From Acidisphaera sp. S103 (lineage in GTDB: Bacteria > Pseudomonadota > Alphaproteobacteria > Acetobacterales > Acetobacteraceae), in contig NZ_LMUJ01000111.1 of the NCBI RefSeq assembly GCF_009765975.1, forward strand, positions 75,145 through 107,931: 32,787 bases of DNA, read 5' to 3'. The notes under the pieces are model-generated. The model saw only the letters and a program-made list of their open reading frames with translations. It did no database searches and was not told the DNA's origin. Position 1 is the first letter of the stretch. Each line of letters opens with the position of its first letter. This document shows, in pieces, positions 14,807-22,918 of the stretch. A program made the translations under genes and the position numbers.

Positions 14807-15106
14807 GACGGACTCCGCGGCCGCCCGGTTATCCGACCGAGGGTGACGACGTCGGAAGGCCAAGCGTGCCCAACTATCCATGTCGCGACCATCTCCCCCA
14901 GCGCCTATGATCGGCCAGAACCTGTATACCCCGCACAAGGTCGCGCCGCATGCCTCGCACCGCTGCGGCAGGCGGATCAGCGGCACGTCACCGTAACCCG
15001 CCAGGATCGGTGCGGGCAGGTCGGCGCCTCAATGGTCGCACGCGACGCACCCGGCATCGACGCGGTGGACAGTGGCGTAGTCGCGCGGGATGGGGAGATC
15101 GGACAT
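14771..15106 (-). pseudogene. Zinc-ribbon phage-type gene interrupted by an in-frame TGA
   Basis: From ATG 15106 the frame reads MSDLPIPRDYATVHRVDAG then CVACDH, meets TGA at 15031-15029, and continues in the same frame as GADLPAPILAGYGDVPLIRL then CEACG. The two CxxC pairs lie about 33 residues apart, and the GYGDVPLIRLP core is characteristic of a family of small zinc-ribbon proteins in alphaproteobacterial prophages. That family usually has a Trp right after the first Cys pair, so TGA most simply arose from TGG. The C-terminal ~50 residues look unlike the family and may be read-out. Either a broken gene or, less likely, a sequencing error. Confidence 0.6.
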
Positions 15107-15171
15107 CGGGCGATCCGGCCAAGGGAGACGGCGTCGGGTGCCGCGCGATCAGCACCAAGCCGCGTTCGGGC

Positions 15172-15648
15172 TTACCAGAGCAAGCGGCTTCGTCTGGCCA
15201 CTGCGATTCGTAAGCGACCGTTCAGCTCCGCCGCGGCATTAAACACACGTTGGGCTCGCGGCCTATCAGCATCCCGTGACGCTACCATAAACTGACCACC
15301 AGTCATCGAATCAAATAGGTCCATAACCGTTTCCGCGGCATCATCGAGTATCAGTTTCCGGTCCTGCTCCTGGATCGCCCCGATCAACTGCTGCAATCGA
15401 TTTTGCAGCCCAACCAGTTCTGGTTCGGCCCTCCGACACTTGCTGCGGTCGTCATCCAATCGCCCCTCCAAGAACCAATAATCAGCAGATTGGCGGGCAG
15501 CGAGATTGATTTCATTGCAAAGTTGGTCAGTCGCAACCATCAGGCGATCCACTTTAAATCGCCATCTCTGAACGAAATAATTGCCTAACGAAACTATGAC
15601 GGATCCGCACAACGTAACGACCGGAACTACCCAGCCTGGAACGGCCAT
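15172..15648 (-). CDS. Membrane-anchored coiled-coil protein of the STAS/HATPase operon, 158 aa
   Basis: One N-terminal transmembrane helix (residues ~4-24) is followed by a basic WRFKVDR stop-transfer and a long helical cytoplasmic domain with a coiled-coil core (LQNRLQQLIGAIQEQDRK) and the motif SMTGGQF. It begins 17 bp after the STAS-like gene and shares its strand, so it is the third gene of that operon. I recall similar proteins beside STAS-like/HATPase pairs in other genomes, but this is memory and not a search. A role as membrane sensor or effector for the partner-switching pair is inferred. Confidence 0.7.
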   Translation of the reverse strand: MAVPGWVVPVVTLCGSVIVSLGNYFVQRWRFKVDRLMVATDQLCNEINLAARQSADYWFLEGRLDDDRSKCRRAEPELVGLQNRLQQLIGAIQEQDRKLILDDAAETVMDLFDSMTGGQFMVASRDADRPRAQRVFNAAAELNGRLRIAVARRSRLLW

Positions 15649-15665
15649 ATTCGGATCGACGCCAG

Positions 15666-16025
15666 CTACGCGGCCGAGAGAGTACGGGAGGCTTCCCGAA
15701 GGTATCGCTCGACCAATCCCTGGTATGGTCGAAAGATGCCGGTTTTAGCAATCACGAGAAGATGCTGCTCGACGTCTCGCGGAAGGAACTCCTTGGTCCG
15801 AATGAGGCCTCCAAACGCCTCCTCAAGGAACGAGGACCCGTACCCCGCGGTGCCATCCAATTCGACCCTAACCTTGGTGCCGTGACTGATCGCACGCGAG
15901 AGTGCCGGACGAAGCACCGTTTCGCGGAACCATTCACCACTAAACGGACCGTCGCTCGCAAACCGCCCGCCTGGAGCAGGCGCGTATACGGCGACACGTA
16001 TGGTTTCTTCTCCTTGCTCGGTCAT
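15666..16025 (-). CDS. STAS-like (DUF4325) protein, 119 aa
   Basis: The ATG at 16025 shares the TGATG with the upstream stop, so it is translationally coupled to the ATPase gene; an ATG 18 bp earlier is a less likely start. The core KVRVELDGTAGYGSSFLEEAF (split here: VELDGT, then YGSSFLEEAFGGLIR) is the DUF4325 signature. This is a STAS-like fold in which a conserved Ser-Ser pair replaces the phosphorylatable Ser/Thr loop of anti-sigma antagonists. Residues ~90-115 form the C-terminal helix. In partner-switching systems such a protein is the substrate or ligand of an HATPase-type kinase, and here the neighbouring gene encodes exactly that. Confidence 0.8.
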   Translation of the reverse strand: MTEQGEETIRVAVYAPAPGGRFASDGPFSGEWFRETVLRPALSRAISHGTKVRVELDGTAGYGSSFLEEAFGGLIRTKEFLPRDVEQHLLVIAKTGIFRPYQGLVERYLREASRTLSAA

Positions 16026-17179
16026 CAGAGCACCACGTTCCATTCAATTAGCGTCCCTCCAGCGGATGTCTCGTAGGAGCGGACGTCCGGCTTTTGCCCG
16101 GGTCGTAGCTTCACCTCGCCGAAGCGGCTCATAATCCTCAGATAGCCGCCGCGACATTGATCCACAAAATCTCTCATTTGCGCAAGCCCGCGGCCACGGT
16201 GGCTTTCGCCGGTCGATGTCACGGATTCTTCTACCGCCGCCGAAATCGCTAAGCCATCAGATCTTGGGTCGCCGGCGGCTGGCGCAAGGCCTGTCCATGA
16301 TGCGATCCGTCTTAAAACCCCCGCGTAGTGCTGCCAGTTCGGTAAACTCACCGGGATTGTAACGCCCTGATCGAACACCATCGCCGTAGTCCATCGTGCA
16401 TCCTGATCGACCGCCCCCGTCATCCACCATCTATTTATAGGCTCGTACGGGAATTTTCCATCGGCCGGATAGGCGTGCCGAACAACGTTCACCATTGCCT
16501 CGACCATCGCCCCAAACAGGTGCACCAACCCTGCGGTCCGGTCTTCATCCTGGAGCGGATATAGGTCCTTAAGGTCTCGAATTAGCGCTTTGATCTCGAG
16601 AGGATCTGCCGAGCTTCCGCTGCGCATGGGCAGGATCCTAAACCGATCGGTCGCAAACGGCTGCTCGAAAGTGCCTGGAAAGCCAAATTTCTCGAAGAAC
16701 CCTAGGGCACCCAGCGTCCCGCGAACAGCGGGATCCCACTTATCCAAATTGATGATCGTCGCTTCGGATTTGTTTAGATAATAAGTACGCTCGTATTCCG
16801 CCGCCATAACCAATGCTGCTGAGGGAGATATTTGCCTTATATTCTCAAAGGCACTGTAGTTCACCTTCGATGTGTTCTTCTGCCGCGCTCCGGCCTTGCG
16901 ATGTTGCATTGTTTCTTGGTGCAAGATCGAGCGTATGCGGTCCAAAGACTCAAGAGTGGCTTCCGGATTCTTGTCAAAGCACATGACGGCAGGCATCGGT
17001 ATCGCGACACCCAGACCGATTCGCGCCTTTTGAGAGGGCCGATGGATAGACACCGGTTTCCATTGGGCACCATGCCACTTCCGGCTCGCAGATATCGGTT
17101 TGCGTCGGAAATGGTGGCGCGCCATGGCCCGCTGCCGCTTAGACAACCAGCGCTTGCGCCTTGACGTCAATTTTTTCAT
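16025..17179 (-). CDS. STAS-like/HATPase protein (putative partner-switching kinase), 384 aa
   Basis: The N-terminus is strongly basic (MKKLTSRRKRW, then RHHFRRK), possibly nucleic-acid or membrane binding. Residues ~55-170 read as a STAS-like domain (ISPSAALVMAAEYERTYY, INLDKWDPAVRGTLGALGFF). Residues ~215-384 form a GHKL ATPase: N-box E227-AMV-N231-VVR-H235, G1 box D270-QGVTIP, G2 box ESHRGRGL ending at 332, and a C-terminal GGTLIEWNVVL. The start at 17179 is chosen by protein content; a GTG at 17242 is also possible and no good ribosome site exists for either. As first gene of the three-gene operon it is probably a serine kinase or ATP-dependent switch of the STAS-like partner (inference). 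Confidence 0.75.
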   Translation of the reverse strand: MKKLTSRRKRWLSKRQRAMARHHFRRKPISASRKWHGAQWKPVSIHRPSQKARIGLGVAIPMPAVMCFDKNPEATLESLDRIRSILHQETMQHRKAGARQKNTSKVNYSAFENIRQISPSAALVMAAEYERTYYLNKSEATIINLDKWDPAVRGTLGALGFFEKFGFPGTFEQPFATDRFRILPMRSGSSADPLEIKALIRDLKDLYPLQDEDRTAGLVHLFGAMVEAMVNVVRHAYPADGKFPYEPINRWWMTGAVDQDARWTTAMVFDQGVTIPVSLPNWQHYAGVLRRIASWTGLAPAAGDPRSDGLAISAAVEESVTSTGESHRGRGLAQMRDFVDQCRGGYLRIMSRFGEVKLRPGQKPDVRSYETSAGGTLIEWNVVL

Positions 17180-17870
17180 GGTGACTGTTATTTTTTGGTG
17201 ATGTTTTTCGATCTTTCGACCAGCTAATAGGCGGTCTGCCACGGTGGCGCAACGTCTCCTGGTAGTACGGGTCGCCCGTTGCTCTTGAAGTGTCTGCGCG
17301 ACGTTCAGCCCAGGGAGAAAAGGATGACTTGGCCGAGGGACAGGGCGCCGCGCAGCCTACTACAATCCAGCGCCGGCATTGCCGCCGAGGTGGGTCCAGG
17401 CTGCCCCCGGTGAGGCTTGCCTCAGGCCGCCATCCCATCCGCCGCAAGCCGCCAGTGCGACCCTAAGGAGGGGCTGGGACGCGGAGGACGAAAAGTGCGC
17501 ATAAACGTACCTCGCTCCGAGCTGGCGGCTCGGACTGATCTGTCCCCAAGAACCGGGCTTCGAACAGAGCCAATTGTTTCCCTGAGTTCGTCTCTCGGAT
17601 CAAATCGTGTCGCTGGCCGAACTATAAACACCTGATTTGATTGGTGGCCCTAGCAGGAACCGGACCTACAGCCGGGCGATTGAGAGGGCCACACAGGACG
17701 ATGCGGGGACTAGCGTGGCACATCAGGACAGCGGTCCGTGCTATGTTCCGTGTGCATTCCGGCGGTCACGTCCGATACCGTCCGGGCGGTTGTGAAGCCC
17801 TACTGAAGCCCCAGTCAGGAGCGCATGACGTGAAGAGAAGTGGATAATGTCCATAACCAATTGATATATT
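17180..17870. other. Island-end intergenic region
   Basis: About 690 bp between the ATPase operon and tRNA-Lys. No frame on either strand has a good ribosome site plus credible protein sequence. The candidates near 17417-17635, 17422-17631 and 17701-17847 look like noise. The segment holds the promoter side of the ATPase operon and the degenerate tRNA 3' half (17642-17686). No integrase is seen here, although one would be expected next to a tRNA attachment site. Confidence 0.5.
17642..17686 (-). other. Degenerate tRNA 3'-half fragment (pseudo-tRNA)
   Basis: On the minus strand these 45 nt follow the geometry of the 3' half of a tRNA: an anticodon-loop-like CTCTCAA, five bases, variable CGGCT, T stem GTAGG/CCTGC around a 7-nt loop TCCGGTT, acceptor strand TAGGGCC, then A-CCA. 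The lengths match position by position with the 3' half of the tRNA-Lys 184 bp away. The identity-like triplet would be CTC (Glu). Key residues T55 and A58 of the T loop are lost and there is no D arm, so it is not functional. It may be a remnant of an earlier integration into a tRNA. Confidence 0.45.
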
Positions 17871-17946
17871 TGGTGAGCCCGGTGGGAATCGAACCCACGA
17901 CCCCAAGATTAAAAGTCTCGTGCTCTACCAACTGAGCTACAGGCTC
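17871..17946 (-). tRNA. tRNA-Lys (anticodon TTT)
   Basis: 76 nt including an encoded CCA. Acceptor GAGCCTG pairs with CGGGCTC, the D arm is GCTC-AGTTGGTA-GAGC, the anticodon stem is CGAGA/TCTTG around CTTTTAA (TTT reads lysine codons), and the T arm is GTGGG-TTCGAAT-CCCAC. All expected invariant bases are present. The 3' end faces the accessory region to the left, the usual orientation for an island integrated at a tRNA 3' end. Confidence 0.97.
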
Positions 17947-18043
17947 GCCGGCGCGCTTTGAACGCCATACGGGGCCGCGGGTCAAGCGTCACCCGCGGCG
18001 GCGTGAGCAATTCGTCGTCCGGGTGGTCAAAAGCGCTCCCGGT

Positions 18044-21000
18044 TCACTCGGCGCCTTGGCGATCTTCCAGCAATGGCCCCGGCCGCAGGTCCGACAGCGC
18101 CTCCGCCGCGTGAGACAGGCGGTGGGAACGGCCGATCCAGCGGCTGAGCCGCTCAAGATACAGGTAGATGACCGGTGTCGTGTAGAGCGTCAGCCACTGC
18201 GACACCAGAAGCCCGCCGATGATGGCGATCCCCAGCGGGCGGCGCAGCTCCGATCCGGCGCCATGGCCCAGGGCGATCGGCAGGCTGCCGAACAGGGCGG
18301 CGAAGGTCGTCATCATGATCGGGCGGAATCGCAGCAGGCAGGCTTCGTGGATCGCCTCATGCGGGGTTTTGCCCTCCAACCGCTCCGCCTGCAGCGCGAA
18401 GTCGATCATCATGATCGCGTTCTTCTTGACGATGCCGATCAGCAGGATGACGCCGATAATGGCGATCACCGACAGGTCGTAGTGCAGCAGCATCAGCATC
18501 ACCAGCGCGCCGACACCCGCCGAGGGCAGCGCCGACAGGATGGTGATCGGGTGGATGTAGCTCTCGTACAAGATCCCCAGCACGATGTAGACCACCAGGA
18601 TCGCCGCGGCGACCAGCAGCGGCATCGAGGACAGCGAGGCCTGGAAGGCCTGCGCCGTGCCCTGGAACGACCCGTTCAACGTCGGCGGCGCGTTCAGCCG
18701 GCCGGTCAGCGCCTGGATGGCGTCGACCGCCTGCCCGAGCGCCGCGCCGGGGGCGAGGTTGTAGGACAGGGTGATGGCCGGAAACTCGCCCTGGTGGCTG
18801 ACCGAAAGCGGTTCGACGGTCGAGGTGTAATGTGCGAACGAACTCAGCGGCACCTGGGCGCCGGTGGGGGACGGGACGTAGATCTTCGACAACGCGGCGG
18901 CATCTTCGCGGAACTGTGGCTGTACCTCCAGGATGACCTTGTATTGATTGGTCGCGGTGTAGATCGTGGCGACCTGGCGTTGTCCGAACGCGTCATACAG
19001 CGTCTGGTCGATCATCGATGCCGACAGCCCGAGGCGTGAGGCGGCGTCGCGATCGACAGTAATGGCGACATGCGGTGCGGCGATCTGCTGGTCGGACGCC
19101 ACGTCCTGCAGTTCCGGCAGGGTCCGCATCCCCTGTTCCAGGATCGGCGCCCAATGATTGAGCTCATCCAGGTTCGAGTCGGTCAGCGTGTATTGATACT
19201 GCGTGCGGCTCAGGCGCCCGCCGATGGAGATGTCCTGTCCGGCCTGCATGAAGAATTTCGCGCCTTCGACCTGGGCGACCTTCGGCCGCAGGCGCTCGAT
19301 GACCTGGTCGGCGGTGACGTCGCGCTGATCGAAGGGCTTCAACTGGATGTAAATACGGGCGGTGTTCTCGGTCGGGTTGTAGGCATAGGCGCCGCCTAGC
19401 GACAGCACGCTTTGCACGGCCGGATCCTGCTTGACGACATCGACCATCTTTTCGGCGATCGCCGAGGTCGCCGCGAACGAGGCGTCCTCCCGCGTGTCGA
19501 CCTCACCGAAGATGAAACCGGTGTCCTGCTGGGGAAAGAAGCCTTTGGGGATGCTGACATACAGGAAGCCGGTGACGGCGATCAGCGACAGCGTGGCGAG
19601 CAGTGTCGGGAATTGGTGACGGAAGACGAAACGCAATCCCCGGTCGTAAGTCGCCAACATTCCGTTGAAGACCCGCTCCGCCATGCGGTTCAACCGGCCG
19701 GCCGCATGCTTTTCCTCCTTCTTCAGGAACAGCGTGCACAGGACCGGCGTCAACGTCAGCGACACCACAGCCGATGCCACCACGGCGACCGAAACGGTGA
19801 CGGCGAATTCGCGGAACAGCCGGCCGATGATGCCGCCCATGAAGAACAGCGGGATGAACACCGCGATCAAGGAGAAGGTGATCGATATGATGGTGAAACC
19901 GATCTGCCCGGCACCGCGCAACGCCGCCCTGAATGGCCGCTCGCCCTGTTCGATGTAGCGGACGATGTTCTCGATCATGACGATGGCGTCGTCCACCACG
20001 AAGCCGACCGAGATCGTCAGCGCCATCAGCGAGATGTTGTCTAGGCTGAAGCCCGCGCCGTACATGATGCCGGTGGTGGCCAGCAGCGACAGCGGCACGG
20101 CCATGCTGGGAATGATGGTGGCCCAAACCGTCCGCAGGAAGATGAAGATGACGAGGACCACCAGCGAGACGGTGATGAGCATGGTGATCTGCACGTCATC
20201 CACCGCCGCCTGTGTCACCAGGGAACGGTCGGACATCAGGGCGACATGCACCGATGGCGGGATCGATTCCTCCAGATGCGGCATCAGGGCTTTGATGCGG
20301 TCGACCAGGGCGATGGTGTTGGCACCGGATTCACGCTTGATCGCGATGCCCTCGGCGGGCCGGTTGTTGTACCACGCGCCGACATAGATGTTCTGAATCG
20401 AGTCGACGGTGTCGCCCACATCCTTGACCCGCACCGGGGCGCCGTTGCGGTAGGCGATAATGACGTTGCCGTATTGGGCGGCGTTGAAAAGCTGGTCGTT
20501 GGTGTCCAGCGCCGTGGTCTTGTGCGCGCCTTCGATCGCCCCCTTCGGGCCGTTCACCGTTGCCGCCACCAGCGCGTTGCGGACGTCTTCCAGGCCGAGA
20601 CCATGCGCGGCCAGGGCACCGGGATTGACCTCGACCCGAGCGGCATATTGCTTCTGGCCGAACACCGAGACCTGGGAGACACCGGGAACCGTCGAAAGCT
20701 GCTGCGCCAGGGTCAGGTAGGCATAGTCGTCGAGCTGGTAGACCGGAACGGCATCCGAATAGACCGCATAGATCAACACGGGGAAGTCGGCCGGATTGAC
20801 CTTTCTGTAGGTGGGCGGGGTCGGCAGGTCCTTGGGCAGCAGCCCGCCGGCGGCGTTGATCGCGGTCTGCACGTCCTGCGCGGCACCGTCGATGTTGCGG
20901 GCCAGGTTGAATTGCAGGGTTATCGTGGTCGTTCCGGTGCCGCTGAGCGATGTCATCTGGTCGAGCGACGGAATCGCGGTGAACTGCTGCTCCAGCGGTG

Positions 21001-21193
21001 TGGCGATCGCCGAGGCCATGGTCGCGGGGCTGGCCCCGGGGTAGTTGGCGGTCACCGTGATTGTGGGGAAATCGACGTTTGGCAGCGAGGCGACCGGCAA
21101 CTGCGAATAGGCGACGATGCCGAACACCAGCACGCCCAGCATCATCAGCGAAGTGGCGATCGGACGGCGGATGAAGGGTTCCGAGATGCTCAT
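18044..21193 (-). CDS. RND-family efflux transporter, inner-membrane permease (AcrB/MdtB-like), 1049 aa
   Basis: A full-length HAE1-type RND proton antiporter. The N-terminus FIRRPIATSLMMLGV leads into TM1. Two large periplasmic loops (porter domains) lie at ~30-330 and ~560-860. The proton-relay Asp pair sits in TM4 (VGFVVDD, Asp401-Asp402), and the partner Lys is in TM10 (GIVKKNAIMMIDF). The PNVDFPTITVTANYPGASP segment is typical of the MdtB/MdtC/MuxB branch, which often exports aromatic compounds, bile salts or antibiotics. It lies 9 bp after its membrane-fusion partner and is clearly co-transcribed with it. No outer-membrane factor follows, so it must use a TolC-like protein encoded elsewhere. 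The substrate is not predictable. Confidence 0.95.
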   Translation of the reverse strand: MSISEPFIRRPIATSLMMLGVLVFGIVAYSQLPVASLPNVDFPTITVTANYPGASPATMASAIATPLEQQFTAIPSLDQMTSLSGTGTTTITLQFNLARNIDGAAQDVQTAINAAGGLLPKDLPTPPTYRKVNPADFPVLIYAVYSDAVPVYQLDDYAYLTLAQQLSTVPGVSQVSVFGQKQYAARVEVNPGALAAHGLGLEDVRNALVAATVNGPKGAIEGAHKTTALDTNDQLFNAAQYGNVIIAYRNGAPVRVKDVGDTVDSIQNIYVGAWYNNRPAEGIAIKRESGANTIALVDRIKALMPHLEESIPPSVHVALMSDRSLVTQAAVDDVQITMLITVSLVVLVIFIFLRTVWATIIPSMAVPLSLLATTGIMYGAGFSLDNISLMALTISVGFVVDDAIVMIENIVRYIEQGERPFRAALRGAGQIGFTIISITFSLIAVFIPLFFMGGIIGRLFREFAVTVSVAVVASAVVSLTLTPVLCTLFLKKEEKHAAGRLNRMAERVFNGMLATYDRGLRFVFRHQFPTLLATLSLIAVTGFLYVSIPKGFFPQQDTGFIFGEVDTREDASFAATSAIAEKMVDVVKQDPAVQSVLSLGGAYAYNPTENTARIYIQLKPFDQRDVTADQVIERLRPKVAQVEGAKFFMQAGQDISIGGRLSRTQYQYTLTDSNLDELNHWAPILEQGMRTLPELQDVASDQQIAAPHVAITVDRDAASRLGLSASMIDQTLYDAFGQRQVATIYTATNQYKVILEVQPQFREDAAALSKIYVPSPTGAQVPLSSFAHYTSTVEPLSVSHQGEFPAITLSYNLAPGAALGQAVDAIQALTGRLNAPPTLNGSFQGTAQAFQASLSSMPLLVAAAILVVYIVLGILYESYIHPITILSALPSAGVGALVMLMLLHYDLSVIAIIGVILLIGIVKKNAIMMIDFALQAERLEGKTPHEAIHEACLLRFRPIMMTTFAALFGSLPIALGHGAGSELRRPLGIAIIGGLLVSQWLTLYTTPVIYLYLERLSRWIGRSHRLSHAAEALSDLRPGPLLEDRQGAE

Positions 21194-21202
21194 TGCCCCG
21201 CC

Positions 21203-22348
21203 TCAGCTCGCCGGTGCCGGCTGGGGCGCCGGTTTTATGCGTGCGCCTTCGGTGAGCCGATATTGCCCCAGGACGACGACCCGCTCGCCGGGCGTGAGAC
21301 CCTTGCTGATCACGGCAATCCCGTCCTGGGTGGCGGCGACAGTGACGACCCGTCGCTGGACTGTGTCGTCCTTGCCGATGACATAGGCGAAGTCGCCGGT
21401 TGGTCCCGCTTGCACGGTCGGCGCCGGTACCGTGGGGACGCCGCGACGCATGCGCAGCACGAGCCGGACATTGACGAATTCGCCCGGCCACAGCCGTTCG
21501 TCTTGGTTGGTGAAGGTCGCCTTGAGGTGGATCGTGCCGGTGCCCTGGTCGATGGTGTTGTCGATCAGGGTGAGCTTGCCGACGGCAAGCTGTGTCTTGG
21601 CGTCGCCTGAGAATGCCTCCACGTCCAGCGGCGCCTGTGCCTGGTATTGGCGGATCTCGTCGAGCGTGTTCTGCGGCAAGGTGAAGCTGACGAAGATCGG
21701 TTGGATCTGTGTGATCGTTACCAGCGCAGTGTTGTCGCTGGCATGCACCAGATTGCCGATATCGGTCAGTCGGGCACCGAGCCGTCCGCTGATGGGGGAG
21801 GTGATGTCGGTGTAGCCGAGGTTCAGTTTGGCCGTATCGATCTGCGCCTGGTCGCCTTTGACCGCGGCTTGAAGCTGTGCCACCAGGCCTCTCTGGTCCT
21901 CGAAGCTCTGCCGGGTCTGGAAGCCGGGACCGACCAGCCGCCCATAGCGCACGAGGTCGGCCTGTGCGGTTTCGAGTTGTGCCTGGTCCTTTTCCCGGGC
22001 GGCCTGCGCCTGCTCCAGCGCGGCCTGATAGGGGCGGGGGTCGATCTGGAACAGTAGGTCGCCCTGCTTGACCTCCTGCCCCTCGGTGAAGGCCACTTTG
22101 ACGATCGGTCCGTCGACCCGGGTCTTCACCGTCACGGCGTTGAACGCCTGGACCGTGCCGATGCCTTGCAGGATCACGGGGACGTCGCGGGCGGTGACGA
22201 CCCCGGGCGTGACCGGTATGGGCTGTGGGGCGTTTTGTGCCGTAGCTCGTTGCAGGCGCGCGTCTGGGGCCAGCCACCACACGGCGGCTGCCGCGAGCGC
22301 CACGAGCACGCTCGCGCCGCCCAATGCGCGTTTCCACATACGAGACAC
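21203..22348 (-). CDS. RND efflux membrane-fusion (periplasmic adaptor) protein, MdtA-like, 381 aa
   Basis: The N-terminal transmembrane anchor (residues ~9-27) places it in the periplasm. Residues 75-105 and 178-200 are the split lipoyl domain (KTRVDGPIVKVAFTEGQ, ITSPISGRLGAR). Between them lies a short alpha-helical hairpin (~108-175, EQAQAAREKDQAQLETAQAD). A beta-barrel and membrane-proximal domain follow (PGEFVNVRLVL, TPGERVVVLGQYRL). The length is that of the family. It is the first gene of the pump operon, with 570 bp of non-coding DNA upstream where its promoter must lie. Confidence 0.95.
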   Translation of the reverse strand: MSRMWKRALGGASVLVALAAAAVWWLAPDARLQRATAQNAPQPIPVTPGVVTARDVPVILQGIGTVQAFNAVTVKTRVDGPIVKVAFTEGQEVKQGDLLFQIDPRPYQAALEQAQAAREKDQAQLETAQADLVRYGRLVGPGFQTRQSFEDQRGLVAQLQAAVKGDQAQIDTAKLNLGYTDITSPISGRLGARLTDIGNLVHASDNTALVTITQIQPIFVSFTLPQNTLDEIRQYQAQAPLDVEAFSGDAKTQLAVGKLTLIDNTIDQGTGTIHLKATFTNQDERLWPGEFVNVRLVLRMRRGVPTVPAPTVQAGPTGDFAYVIGKDDTVQRRVVTVAATQDGIAVISKGLTPGERVVVLGQYRLTEGARIKPAPQPAPAS

Positions 22349-22918
22349 TCCCTGGGGCCGGACGCCTTGCCGCGGCTGGCCCGATACATTTTTTCTGCAA
22401 TGGCAGCTTTGACGGGGATGTTACGCCGGTCCGCGGCGGCTGCCAATAAATATACGGGATGATTGTTTTGGTCCGAACGGGCGATTGGCGCCGGAGGTTA
22501 AGGCGATATCCCAGGCATCATCGAGTCGGACCGCTTATGGCAATCGAGTGATATCGGGTTTGCGAGGTCGGCTGGCTGCATTGGCGTTGTTGAGACAAAA
22601 CAATCAAGCGCACACAGAGTCACACCGAGTTCGCACAGAGTTGCACTGAGAAGAGAATTTGGCGCTTCGCGCGATCTGCCTGGCGTTCATGACGGGATGT
22701 CAACCAGTCGCCGTTGAGGATGACCCTTAATTCGTCATGGCCCGGTGTCAGTCCGGCCCAAGACGAGCTGATGTGTCAACGTCAACGGCGACTGATATCA
22801 CACGCACACCGTGGCATAATCTTCTCAGTGTGACTCTGTGCGAACTCGGTGCGACTCTGTGTGCGCTTGATTGTTTTGTTGGAACGCAGACCGAGCGCGA
22901 CGGGTTGGCTCGACAGGA
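22349..22918. other. Non-coding region with a long inverted repeat
   Basis: 570 bp between the pump operon and the end of the gyrA operon. It contains the 60-bp arms at 22595-22654 and 22820-22879 and the inner 13-bp arms at 22705-22717 and 22782-22794 (listed as a repeat). The frames over 22737-23252 and neighbours are shadows or unsupported. The pump promoter presumably lies in the 22350-22560 part. Confidence 0.6.
22595..22879. repeat. 60-bp inverted repeat (MITE-like palindromic element)
   Basis: The left arm (22595-22654) and the reverse complement of the right arm (22820-22879) agree at 57 of 60 positions, starting ACAAAACAATCAAGCGCACA. Within each arm a roughly 11-bp unit (CACAGAGT / CACCGAGT variants) is repeated about four times. 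Inside, CAGTCGCCGTTGA (22705-22717) pairs with its complement at 22782-22794. No target-site duplication or transposase is visible. It lies just downstream of the gyrA operon and could also act as a bidirectional stop signal. Confidence 0.75.

Noticed and set aside
15029..15031. TGA as selenocysteine in the zinc-ribbon gene
   Set aside because: The family has Trp there, no SECIS-like hairpin is obvious after the codon and no selenoprotein genes are in the window; simple inactivation is more likely.
1..17870. Complete prophage with integrase at tRNA-Lys
   Set aside because: No integrase, terminase, portal or capsid gene and no second copy of the tRNA 3' end are present in the window; only a partial or decayed element can be claimed.
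20246..21610. Long open frame opposite the RND permease and fusion-protein genes (about 450 codons)
   Set aside because: It is the antisense image of high-GC coding DNA with repetitive Asp/Arg/Gly/His composition and no ribosome binding site; the RND and adaptor genes have clear family motifs.
20331..22400. Minus-strand frame of about 689 codons across the pump operon
   Set aside because: It is out of frame with the recognised permease and adaptor, Arg/Pro/Gly-rich and shows no domain; a GC-driven shadow.
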